NCBI GenBank assembly: GCA_965230565.1
Contig: CBDDLH010000012.1
Location: 806,001 to 870,000, forward strand
Direction of reading: 5' to 3'
Source of the DNA: BCD1 sp965230565
GTDB taxonomy: Bacteria > Bacteroidota > Bacteroidia > Chitinophagales > Saprospiraceae
Length of the DNA stretch: 64,000 nucleotides
Shown piece after piece: positions 1 through 7,016 of the stretch (the first letter of the stretch is position 1; each line of letters starts with the position of its first letter). The position numbers and the translations under genes are program-made. The notes under the pieces are model-generated. The model saw only the letters and a program-made list of their open reading frames with translations, had not been told where the DNA came from and searched no databases.

Positions 1-49
1 AGGATGGATAATTATGGTTTGGTTGAATAAAGTGGATCCATTTTGAAAT

Positions 50-150
50 CAAGGTGACGCATTTACGTAAACTATTGCATCACCTTGAAATCAAACTTAC
101 TCTGTAGTCCTTGCGTACCTTGCGCATTCATTGCGACCATTGCGGTTAAA
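50..150. repeat. Left-edge spacer: imperfect hairpin plus TTGCG phrase repeat
   Basis: No credible gene lies in positions 1-234. Positions 50-61 and 76-87 form an imperfect inverted repeat (CAAGGTGACGCA against TGCATCACCTTG, one mismatch). It is followed by four TTGCG words at 111, 120, 131 and 140, spaced 9, 11 and 9 bases. This resembles the other short-period spacer arrays in the window. Function is unknown. Confidence 0.5.
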
Positions 151-183
151 AACCAAAGACTCATCTTGAAAAAATCTTTACAG

Positions 184-220
184 AATATCGAATAATGAAC
201 ACCGAATATCCAATATCGAA
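184..220. repeat. Interspersed AATATC/ATATCG phrase, copy 1
   Basis: A degenerate A/T-rich phrase built from GAATATC and CAATATCG words. Positions 197-220 (24 bases) recur identically at 27909-27932, in a different spacer 27 kb away, and a related phrase occurs at about 21023-21043. It lies just past the 3' end of the minus-strand decarboxylase gene. An exact 24-base match between spacers is not expected by chance. Function is unknown. Confidence 0.65.
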
Positions 221-234
221 GTGATACTACGTGT

Positions 235-1581
235 CTACGAAACCCACTCCCCGATCTTCGACCCAATATTCGTAGTTTCTCCTCCGGTACTTGAGCTGCC
301 GCTTGGCAGTGGCGGATCCTGCTCGTAGTAGACGCCTTTATCATTGACAAAAATGATGTCCTTGCCAGGAAGGCGTTCATAAATGATGACAAAGGAAGAA
401 CCGCCGTAATTGAAAGTGCCCATTCTTTGGCCTTTATGAACCTTTTTGTCTTTCTTCATTTTCTTGTCAAAAGTAATTGTCGAAACTTCACTCATGCCCA
501 GCGGTATACAGCAAATGTGACCATAATCCTTTGTTTTGAAAACGATGATGCCACGGGCGTTCACCTGTGCGAGGTAAGGTAAGGAAGCCGTAGTCGCACC
601 ACCAAAATCGGGCAGGACCAGCTTGTTGAAGAAATAACCGGGAACAACCAACGGATCAAATAAAACTTTTCCGTTGACCGGAACCCACCACTGGTGGAAA
701 TTATATGGATTCAGGTAGGTCTGGAAAATGTAACCGTTATCAAAAATACTGACCAGGTCATGTTTGTCGAGGATGGCCTGCTGTTTCGGGTCCGGCGAAC
801 TCAGAATATCCGCCAGTGAATACTGCATATCCTTGAACCAGAATACATCTTTCTTTTTGATGTTCCTTCTCCAACGGAAAAGGGAACCGTCGTTCGGACA
901 AATGATGGTTTTGTTGGATTTGGGATCAGCTATCGGCCTGGACTTCTCAGGATCTTCAAAATCCCGGGTAAAGAAAGAGTTCCAGGATTTCCAATAAGGC
1001 AAGGTTGGGGAATCTTTTTTCCAGATCGGGAAATCATATTGTTTTTTGGCCGTATCGGAAAGCCATTGTTTTCCTTCCTTTCGGAATCCGACGTTGGAAG
1101 CTTCTGTGTCCAAAAATTTGTTCCACTTCTGGAGAATGACAGACATTTTTTCGTTGAACATCGGATTGGCGAACAGTTCCGAACCGCTCAAGGTCGGGTC
1201 GATACCCACGACAAAAGCGGAGAAAGGCAACCCTACCAGGTCATCATTGATAAAGGCCGGGGCCATGGTCAGGATCTTGGTGAACGCTTTCAGGATGGTG
1301 TCCTTGTCCTTAATTCGGGGAATTGCAACAATACCATCTGCGGCGTGGGAAGCTTTGATGTTTTCATTTTCCTTACAGGCATTGTCAACCAGATATTGGA
1401 TGACGTCATTTTCTTCAATCAATTTATTCAGATCCTCAATACATGGTGGATACTCTGCTTCTTCCGGTAATTCCTCCAGAACAAGTCTAAAGAATTCCAG
1501 TAAACTATCGCTGCCGGGTGCCGGCAACCAATGGCTTTGTACATTGAAAGGACTGAGTGGATTGGATTCGTTGGATTGCAT
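235..1581 (-). CDS. Phosphatidylserine decarboxylase family protein, PsiD-like
   Basis: A 448-residue protein whose C-terminal half matches pyruvoyl-dependent phosphatidylserine decarboxylases. It has an F-H-x-x-x-x-P-V-x-G segment (near residues 290-300) and a GGSS motif (393-396) at the place where the family self-cleaves to make the pyruvoyl group. The N-terminal 200 residues resemble the extra domain found in the fungal tryptophan decarboxylase PsiD and its relatives. There is no membrane segment, unlike the usual Psd. It may therefore decarboxylate a soluble amino acid rather than phosphatidylserine; that is inference. The gene stands alone, and a near-consensus -7 box (GATATTTG, 1606-1613 on the minus strand) precedes it. 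The 30-residue tail after the motif is Gly/Ser/Thr-rich. Confidence 0.8.
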   Translation of the reverse strand: MQSNESNPLSPFNVQSHWLPAPGSDSLLEFFRLVLEELPEEAEYPPCIEDLNKLIEENDVIQYLVDNACKENENIKASHAADGIVAIPRIKDKDTILKAFTKILTMAPAFINDDLVGLPFSAFVVGIDPTLSGSELFANPMFNEKMSVILQKWNKFLDTEASNVGFRKEGKQWLSDTAKKQYDFPIWKKDSPTLPYWKSWNSFFTRDFEDPEKSRPIADPKSNKTIICPNDGSLFRWRRNIKKKDVFWFKDMQYSLADILSSPDPKQQAILDKHDLVSIFDNGYIFQTYLNPYNFHQWWVPVNGKVLFDPLVVPGYFFNKLVLPDFGGATTASLPYLAQVNARGIIVFKTKDYGHICCIPLGMSEVSTITFDKKMKKDKKVHKGQRMGTFNYGGSSFVIIYERLPGKDIIFVNDKGVYYEQDPPLPSGSSSTGGETTNIGSKIGEWVS

Positions 1582-2070
1582 AATTTTTTATTTTGATTTA
1601 CTATGCAAATATCAATAGTTCAGATTTTCCGGAAAAGGGTATAAATACGGGTTTGTTAGCTGGTAGTTTGTAAATAGTAGTACCAGTACCAGGTTAGCAG
1701 TTTAAGGAAAAAGCTTATCAAGGTTTTGCCTTTGAGCAGATGAGCGGAGAGCAAAGGTGAAACCTTGTCGGAGCAGAATGACACCTGGTATTTCAGTAAG
1801 GCACTACCTTGAAATTATTGCCCACCAACTACCATGCAATAAAATGCCATGTCTTTGGAATGAGTTCTCTGTAATTGACCCTCCGTAGAGGTAAATAGTT
1901 CTCCTGTGTTTGGAAAATCCCAAATAAAACATTGTGAGTGATGGCAAACGCTGCCATTTTAAAATGGATTTTGGGGAGGTATAAATCAGCCTATTAAAAA
2001 AAATGTGCGATATTTTGACTGTTTATCAGCGACTTATGAAGGTGTGATTGAAAAAATTTTTCTAAAACGC
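1582..2070. other. Spacer of about 490 bases with one hairpin, no gene
   Basis: This divergent spacer separates the decarboxylase gene from the rplM promoter. No open frame with coding character was found. It contains a CCAGTACCAG word near 1681-1691 and the 47-nt hairpin at 1720-1766, listed separately. The rest is A/T-rich and looks unstructured. Confidence 0.6.
1720..1766. repeat. 47-nt hairpin element, copy 1
   Basis: Arms AAGGTTTTGCCTTTG (1720-1734) and CAAAGGTGAAACCTT (1752-1766) pair almost completely around a loop containing GAGC words. A second element of exactly the same length with matching arms lies at 5737-5783. The two copies differ in the loop, so the stem appears to be the conserved part. 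Possibly a REP-like element; function is unknown. Confidence 0.6.
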
Positions 2071-2101
2071 TTGTTTATTCTGCAAATTACATCTACATTT
2101 G
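2071..2101 (+). promoter_or_regulatory. Promoter of the rplM-rpsI-rpsB-tsf operon
   Basis: A TTG at 2071-2073 lies 20 bases before TACATTTG (2094-2101), which fits the Bacteroidota consensus TTTG/TTG, about 19-20 bases, TAnnTTTG. The predicted start of transcription is about 40 bases before the rplM start codon. Confidence 0.75.
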
Positions 2102-2147
2102 CACCGCCTTTAGAAAAAGGTGTTTTTTAATTAAAAATAACATAGAA

Positions 2148-2591
2148 GTGAATACACTGAGTTATAAGACAGAATCAGCTAAAAAAGAGACCGTTGAGCG
2201 CAACTGGTTTGTGATTGATGCTGAAGGAGAAGTTGTAGGCCGTATGTGTACGAAAATTGCTACCGTACTGAAGGGCAAACACAAGCCAAGTTATACACCG
2301 CATGTTGACTGTGGTGATTTCATCGTAGTGGTAAATGCTGACAAAGTTCGTTTTACCGGTAACAAAATGTCTGACAAGCAGTATGTAAGATACTCTGGAT
2401 ATCCGGGAGGTCAGAAATTTGCTACACCTAAGGACATGATTGATAAGAAACCACGTTTCGTTATCGAGAATGCTGTTAAGGGAATGTTGCCAAAGAACAA
2501 ACTGGGACGTGCGATGGTGAAGAAGTTGTTCGTTTATGACGGACCGGATCATCCGCATGAGGCACAGAAGCCACAACCATTTGAATTTTAA
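2148..2591 (+). CDS. rplM: 50S ribosomal protein L13
   Basis: Large-subunit protein of 147 residues, the normal length for L13. It carries the typical W-F-V-I-D-A-x-G N-terminal segment, the D-F-I-V-V-V-N-A-D core and the M-L-P-K-N-K-L-G-R stretch. The start is GTG at 2148, placing the first residues MNTLSYKT as in other Bacteroidota L13 proteins. It is the first gene of a translation operon, 27 bases before rpsI, with a good promoter upstream. Nothing unusual was seen. Confidence 0.97.
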   Translation: MNTLSYKTESAKKETVERNWFVIDAEGEVVGRMCTKIATVLKGKHKPSYTPHVDCGDFIVVVNADKVRFTGNKMSDKQYVRYSGYPGGQKFATPKDMIDKKPRFVIENAVKGMLPKNKLGRAMVKKLFVYDGPDHPHEAQKPQPFEF

Positions 2592-2618
2592 GAAGGATAA
2601 AAATACATTTTATTTAAT

Positions 2619-3005
2619 ATGGAAATGATTAATGCAATAGGGAGAAGGAAAGCGTCGATCGCGAGAGTTTATCTCACTAAAGGTGACGGTAAGATCATCG
2701 TGAACGGAAAAGACTATAAGGAATACTTCCCTCTTCCACATATTCAAAATAAAGTTACTGCTCCATTCAAAACAGTAGCTGTTGAGAATATATACGATTT
2801 AAAAGTTAATGTAACCGGAGGTGGATTCAAAGGACAGTCTGAAGCAATCAGAATGGCCATTGCCAGAGCGTTGGTTAAGCTGAACGAAGATTTTCGTGTG
2901 CCGCTTAAATCCGAGAAATTCCTCACTCGTGATGCCCGTGTGGTTGAGCGTAAGAAATACGGTAAGCCAAAAGCGAGAAAGAGTTTCCAGTTCTCAAAGC
3001 GTTAA
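2619..3005 (+). CDS. rpsI: 30S ribosomal protein S9
   Basis: Small-subunit protein of 128 residues with the family's G-R-R-K-x-x-x-A-R-V start, the V-x-G-G-G-x-x-G-Q core and the C-terminal tail ending F-S-K-R, whose last residues reach the P-site tRNA. It follows rplM, the usual L13-S9 pair. rpsB starts about 70 bases downstream. Length and motifs are complete. Confidence 0.97.
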   Translation: MEMINAIGRRKASIARVYLTKGDGKIIVNGKDYKEYFPLPHIQNKVTAPFKTVAVENIYDLKVNVTGGGFKGQSEAIRMAIARALVKLNEDFRVPLKSEKFLTRDARVVERKKYGKPKARKSFQFSKR

Positions 3006-3077
3006 TGCTTTTTGGACGCTTTTTTCAGGCAAGGCCTGTTTCAAATTTATTTGTTTTGAACTTTAATGCTTAAGATA

Positions 3078-3806
3078 ATGCAAAAACCTACCTATAAAGA
3101 GTTGTTAGATGCCGGCGTTCACTTTGGTCACCTCAAGAAGAAGTGGAATCCAAAGATGGCACCTTACATTTTCATGGAACGCAAGGGTATCCACATCATT
3201 GACCTGAACAGAACTTTGGAAAACCTTGATCGTGCTGCTGCTGCAATGAAGCAGATCGCAAGATCAGGAAGAAAGATCATGTTCGTGGCTACCAAAAAGC
3301 AGGCGCGTGAGATCGTGTCAAATGCTGCACAGAGTGTTGGCATGCCATATGTAACAGATCGTTGGTTGGGAGGAATGATGACCAACTTCTCCACTATCCG
3401 TCGTTCTGTTAAAAAAATGCAGAATATTGAAAGAATGCTGCAGGACGGAAGTCTTGAGAGCGTAACCAAAAAGGAAAGACTGACCTTGACCCGTGAATTG
3501 GCCAAGTTGCAGAAAGTACTAGGAGGTATCGCTAACCTCAACCGTCTTCCAAGCGCTGTGTTTATCGTGGATATTGAACACGAACACATCGCTATCGCAG
3601 AAGCTCATAAACTTGGATTGAGAACTTTCGGAATGGTGGATACTAACGCCAACCCTAACAAAGTTGATTTCGCAATTCCTGCAAATGATGATGCTTCTAA
3701 ATCAATCAATATCATCGTTAACCACATGGTGGAAGCCATTAAGGAAGGGCTGGAAGAACGTAAGAGTTCCAAAGCTGAAAAAGAATCAGCTGCAGCTGCT
3801 GAATAA
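3078..3806 (+). CDS. rpsB: 30S ribosomal protein S2
   Basis: Small-subunit protein with the S2 hallmarks L-L-x-A-G-V-H-F-G-H, N-P-K-M-A-P-Y-I-F, R-W-L-G-G-M-x-T-N and the C-terminal P-x-N-D-D-A segment. An in-frame ATG lies 12 bases upstream (3066), but the start at 3078 (MQKPTYKELL) matches other Bacteroidota S2 proteins better. It is the third gene of the operon, followed after 77 bases by tsf, the common rpsB-tsf order. The tail is rich in Lys, Glu and Ala. Confidence 0.95.
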   Translation: MQKPTYKELLDAGVHFGHLKKKWNPKMAPYIFMERKGIHIIDLNRTLENLDRAAAAMKQIARSGRKIMFVATKKQAREIVSNAAQSVGMPYVTDRWLGGMMTNFSTIRRSVKKMQNIERMLQDGSLESVTKKERLTLTRELAKLQKVLGGIANLNRLPSAVFIVDIEHEHIAIAEAHKLGLRTFGMVDTNANPNKVDFAIPANDDASKSINIIVNHMVEAIKEGLEERKSSKAEKESAAAAE

Positions 3807-3883
3807 TTGCTGTTGATCCTTAAACAAAGGAATGCGTCAAAGCCGCTGACCTTTATTTATTCAAATTAAATATTACAAACAAA

Positions 3884-4711
3884 ATGAGTATTTCAGCTTC
3901 TGATGTAAAAAAACTGCGTGACATTACCGGCGCAGGAATGATGGACTGTAAAAAAGCACTTACCGAAGCAGGTGGTGATGTAGATAAGGCCATTGAACTC
4001 TTGCGTAAGAGAGGTCAGAAAATGGCGGACAAGCGTGCTGACCGTCACGCAAGTGAAGGTGCGGTTATCGCTTTGGTTTCCGATGATCAAAAACGCGGTG
4101 TTGTTGTAAAACTGAGCTGTGAAACAGATTTCGTTGCCAAAAATGAAGACTTTATTAAACTCGCTACTTCTTTTGCTGAATTGGCCCTCGATAAATTCCC
4201 TGCTGACCTGAATGATCTTCTGGCACAGGATTTCGGTGGCATCACTGTAGCAGAGAAAGTAACTGAGCAGGTAGGGGTGATCGGTGAAAAACTTGAACTC
4301 GCTGCTTACGAAAGACTTGAAGCGGAAACGGTTTCTCCTTATATCCACATGGGTAACAGAGCTGGTGTATTGGTTGGCTTGAATAAGAATGGCGGAGAGG
4401 TTTATGATGCTGGCCGTGATGTTGCCATGCAGGTAGCTGCGATGCACCCGATCGCTGTTGATAAAGATGGTGTTGACCAATCTGTTATTCAAAAAGAGAT
4501 CGAAATCGGAATGGATCAGGCACGTCAGGAAGGTAAGCCTGAAAATATGCTGGAAAGAATTGCAACAGGTAAACTCAACAAATTCTTCAAAGAGAAGACA
4601 TTGCTGAACCAGGCATTCGTTAAAGACAGCAAACAAACAATTGCTTCATTCCTGCAAAGCAAAGAATCTGAATTGACCGTCACAGACTTTAAACATGTGA
4701 CTCTCGGATAA
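3884..4711 (+). CDS. tsf: Translation elongation factor Ts
   Basis: Guanine-nucleotide exchange factor for EF-Tu, 275 residues. The N-terminal UBA-like region contains V-K-x-L-R-D-I-T-G-A-G-M-M-D-C-K-K-A-L, and the core has the C-E-T-D-F-V-A-x-N signature near residue 85 that contacts EF-Tu. It is the last gene of the ribosomal operon, directly before a strong terminator. Length is normal for the family and no defects were seen. Confidence 0.97.
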   Translation: MSISASDVKKLRDITGAGMMDCKKALTEAGGDVDKAIELLRKRGQKMADKRADRHASEGAVIALVSDDQKRGVVVKLSCETDFVAKNEDFIKLATSFAELALDKFPADLNDLLAQDFGGITVAEKVTEQVGVIGEKLELAAYERLEAETVSPYIHMGNRAGVLVGLNKNGGEVYDAGRDVAMQVAAMHPIAVDKDGVDQSVIQKEIEIGMDQARQEGKPENMLERIATGKLNKFFKEKTLLNQAFVKDSKQTIASFLQSKESELTVTDFKHVTLG

Positions 4712-4719
4712 TAAATTTT

Positions 4720-4754
4720 AAAAGGGCGAATTTTTTAATTCGCCCTTTTTTTTT
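4720..4754 (+). terminator. Intrinsic terminator after tsf
   Basis: Arms AAAGGGCGAATT and AATTCGCCCTTT pair perfectly across a short T loop and are followed by a run of T. It lies 9 bases after the tsf stop codon and ends the translation operon before pyrH. Confidence 0.9.
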
Positions 4755-4888
4755 GACCTCCATTTTCAAGGAAGCTCCATTAGATCTTAAAGGTAGAATT
4801 TTGCATATATTGAAATTTGGAAATTGTTTTTTGTAACTTGCAAGTTGTAAATCAACTTGATCCTGCATACTACAAGAATTCTTAAAAC

Positions 4889-5599
4889 ATGGCGCTAAAA
4901 TATAAAAGAGTTCTCCTCAAGCTTAGTGGAGAGTCCCTTATGGGAGAAGAAGGATTCGGCATTTCTGCCCATATGTTAAACCACTATGCCAATGAGATCA
5001 AAAACCTGTCTGACCTGGGGGTGGAGATCGCCATTGTAATCGGTGGAGGAAATATTTTTAGAGGCCTGCATGCTAAGGATTCAGGAATAGAAAGAGTTCA
5101 GGGGGACTACATGGGCATGCTCGCGACCGTCATCAACGGACTGGCCCTGCAAAGCGCCCTCGAAGGACTCGGAGCTTACACCCGCCTCATCTCCGCCGTT
5201 GAGATCAAACAAATCGCAGAACCATACATTCGTCGTCGTGCCATCCGCCACCTGGAAAAAGGCAGAATTGTAATATTTTCTGCCGGTACAGGAAGCCCAT
5301 ACTTTACCACCGATTCCGCCGCAGCCCTGCGCGCCAACGAAATCAGCGCCGACGTCATCCTCAAAGGAACCCGCGTCGACGGTATTTATACCGCTGACCC
5401 GGAGAAAGATCCTAATGCCAAAAAGTTCGACACCATCAGTTTCGCCAAAGTGATCAGCCTTGGCCTGGGTGTTATGGACATGACTGCCTTTACCTTGTGC
5501 CAGGAAAACAACCTGCCGATCATCGTTTTTGATATCCATGGAGATAGCAATCTCACCCGTATCGTTCAGGGCGAGGAGATTGGTACGCTTGTAGGGTGA
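4889..5599 (+). CDS. pyrH: UMP kinase
   Basis: Phosphorylates UMP to UDP in pyrimidine nucleotide synthesis; cytoplasmic hexamer of the amino-acid-kinase fold. The 236 residues include R-V-L-L-K-L-S-G-E-S at the N-terminus, the I-G-G-G-N-I-F-R-G phosphate loop, the D-Y-M-G-M-L-A-T-x-I-N helix and the T-G-S-P-Y-F-T-T-D-S-A-A-A-L-R segment. It is separated from tsf by a terminator and stands alone: frr, its frequent neighbour, is absent, and the next gene is convergent. Complete and ordinary. Confidence 0.96.
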   Translation: MALKYKRVLLKLSGESLMGEEGFGISAHMLNHYANEIKNLSDLGVEIAIVIGGGNIFRGLHAKDSGIERVQGDYMGMLATVINGLALQSALEGLGAYTRLISAVEIKQIAEPYIRRRAIRHLEKGRIVIFSAGTGSPYFTTDSAAALRANEISADVILKGTRVDGIYTADPEKDPNAKKFDTISFAKVISLGLGVMDMTAFTLCQENNLPIIVFDIHGDSNLTRIVQGEEIGTLVG

Positions 5600-5601
5600 G
5601 A

Positions 5602-5832
5602 AGGGAATAAGGGAACAAGGGAGCAAGGTATTAGGGTAACAAGTGGAGCTTTTGTCGGGATTCCACGGAGAAAAATAAACTTCTCTGCGGTACTCCGAGG
5701 TATAGTACTTTCTTTTTGCTTAATCTTCCCTTCGATAAGGTGTCGCCTTTCCCTGCTTCAGAGCTTCGCAAAGGCAAAACCTTAAAACAATCTTTTCCTT
5801 TTTTCCCTTGTTCCCCTGTTCCCTTGCCTGTT
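5602..5832. repeat. Convergent spacer with opposed GGGAACA / TTCCCTTG arrays
   Basis: The spacer between pyrH and the ComF gene holds a purine-rich array (5602-5642, GGGAACAAGG-type words). Near its other end is the pyrimidine-rich counterpart (about 5797-5832, TTCCCTTGTTCCCC-type words), so the ends are roughly inverted. Similar phrases occur at 6787-6822, 27955-27982 and 40596-40682. The 47-nt hairpin at 5737-5783 lies between the two arrays. No gene was seen. Confidence 0.6.
5737..5783. repeat. 47-nt hairpin element, copy 2
   Basis: AAGGTGTCGCCTTT (5737-5750) pairs with AAAGGCAAAACCTT (5770-5783). The element is 47 bases, the same length as the copy at 1720-1766, with the same arm pattern AAGGT...CCTTT / AAAGG...ACCTT and a different loop that again contains GAGC. 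Confidence 0.6.
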
Positions 5833-6535
5833 ACACATCAGCAAACGCCAGCGTCACCATACTCACCTTGGTATCCGGCACTTCTAAAATTTTCAAAGCA
5901 CAAATTTCCAGCGTAGCTCCGGTAGTAATCACATCATCGACCAGCAGGATGTGTTTGCCTTTAATTTTTGATGGATCAATAATTGAGAATGCTTGAGCGA
6001 CATTCTCCAAACGTTCCATCCGGGATTTTTGGGTTTGGGTTTCTGTGAATGTTTTCCTGGTCAGGATATCCGTTGTCCATGGAATGGACATACTTTTGGA
6101 TAGGCCCAGGGCGATCATATCACTTTGGTTGTAACCGCGTTGGTGTTTTTTCTTTGGATGTAAAGGAACCGGTAAAATGAGATCAATGTCTGAGAAATGA
6201 GGGCTTTCCTTTAATTGATGACCATAATATTCACCGGTTTTTATGCCTACTTCCCGCCTGCCCTTGTATTTGAGATGGTGGATGAGGTTTTGGACGTGAC
6301 CTCCTTTGGTGAACCGGTAGAGTGAGGCGCCTGCTTCCAGGGGCAGCCTTCCCCAAAAACGCTCGGTAAAAGCATTTTCTTTATGTAAATGGAATTGAGT
6401 TTGTGGAAGCTTAAAGGAGCAGCTAACACACAAAATCTGGTTGTTAACAGGAGTATTAGACTGACAAGCAAGGCAAAGTTTTGGATAAAAAAGCGACAGT
6501 AATTCGTCGCCCGGTTGGGAGATGAAAGTTTTCAT
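5831..6535 (-). CDS. ComF family phosphoribosyltransferase-like protein
   Basis: ComF-family protein linked in other bacteria to DNA uptake and recombination. It has an N-terminal zinc-finger pair (C-L-A-C and C-V-S-C) and a C-terminal phosphoribosyltransferase fold with the PRPP loop V-D-D-V-I-T-T-G-A-T. The frame stays open to 6616, but the start at 6535 (MKTFISQPGD, 234 residues) is chosen. A perfect TACATTTG box sits at 6556-6563 on the minus strand, so transcription would begin downstream of the earlier ATG. The gene is convergent with pyrH. The exact DNA-processing role is inferred from the family. Confidence 0.88.
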   Translation of the reverse strand: MKTFISQPGDELLSLFYPKLCLACQSNTPVNNQILCVSCSFKLPQTQFHLHKENAFTERFWGRLPLEAGASLYRFTKGGHVQNLIHHLKYKGRREVGIKTGEYYGHQLKESPHFSDIDLILPVPLHPKKKHQRGYNQSDMIALGLSKSMSIPWTTDILTRKTFTETQTQKSRMERLENVAQAFSIIDPSKIKGKHILLVDDVITTGATLEICALKILEVPDTKVSMVTLAFADV

Positions 6536-6555
6536 TTGTTTAAAAATTTTCTGCA

Positions 6556-6563
6556 CAAATGTA
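6556..6563 (-). promoter_or_regulatory. -7 box (TACATTTG) of the ComF gene
   Basis: A perfect TAnnTTTG on the minus strand, about 20 bases before the chosen ATG at 6535. No clear -33 TTTG is visible, and that position is occupied by the GGCAGG palindrome. The box decides the start codon of the gene. Confidence 0.6.
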
Positions 6564-6575
6564 ACCGCTTCGCTC

Positions 6576-6594
6576 CCTGCCTGCAGCAGGCAGG
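6576..6594. repeat. Perfect GGCAGG palindrome, copy 1
   Basis: CCTGCCTGC (6576-6584) and GCAGGCAGG (6586-6594) form a perfect 9-1-9 palindrome. Related elements with inserts in the centre are at 14254-14281, 29793-29818 and 42483-42507. This looks like a small REP-like family. Confidence 0.65.
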
Positions 6595-7016
6595 TCCCAT
6601 GATATTTTTTAATCACACCCTTTTGTGAAATTTTTGATTAATAAATATCATGGTCGTTTCATTTGTTAAAATTTAAGGGTTATTTTCCGGCAAATTATGG
6701 GTTTTATGGGAAATTAGCAAGATCGTGAGGTATTCTACAATAAGACATGTGCCTCAAGTATTATCTATTCCTCTCAAATAACTTCCATATTTCCCTATTC
6801 CCTTGTTCCCTTATTCCATTGCAATTTAGATTTGTCTTTTTAGCCTAACCTGATTATATTTGCATTACGAAATTAGGGGCACTCTACACTCCTTATTGGC
6901 TAACCGCATACCAAAGCTTCCGGGTTCCGGAAGTTACACCCTCTTTCAGTTGTAAGTATTTTCAGAGTATTTGATCCATATTGAAATTATAATCTCATTA
7001 TATTAATCATAATAAT
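6595..7016. other. Spacer: TTCCCTTG phrase, peroxidase promoter and long leader
   Basis: Between the ComF start and the peroxidase gene there is no coding frame. It holds a TTCCCTTGTTCCC-type phrase (about 6787-6822), the peroxidase promoter (6831-6862), and a leader of about 150 bases. The leader has a small perfect hairpin (CTTCCGG at 6917-6923, GTT loop, CCGGAAG at 6927-6933). Confidence 0.6.
6831..6862 (+). promoter_or_regulatory. Promoter of the haem peroxidase gene
   Basis: TTTG (6831-6834), a 20-base spacer and TATATTTG (6855-6862) match the Bacteroidota consensus exactly. The predicted leader to the ATG at 7017 is about 150 bases. Confidence 0.85.

Noticed and set aside
3066..3077. 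Upstream start of rpsB
   Set aside because: The ATG four codons later matches the N-terminus of related S2 proteins; both remain possible.
6536..6616. Upstream extension of the ComF gene
   Set aside because: A perfect -7 box lies inside it, and the extra residues do not match the family.
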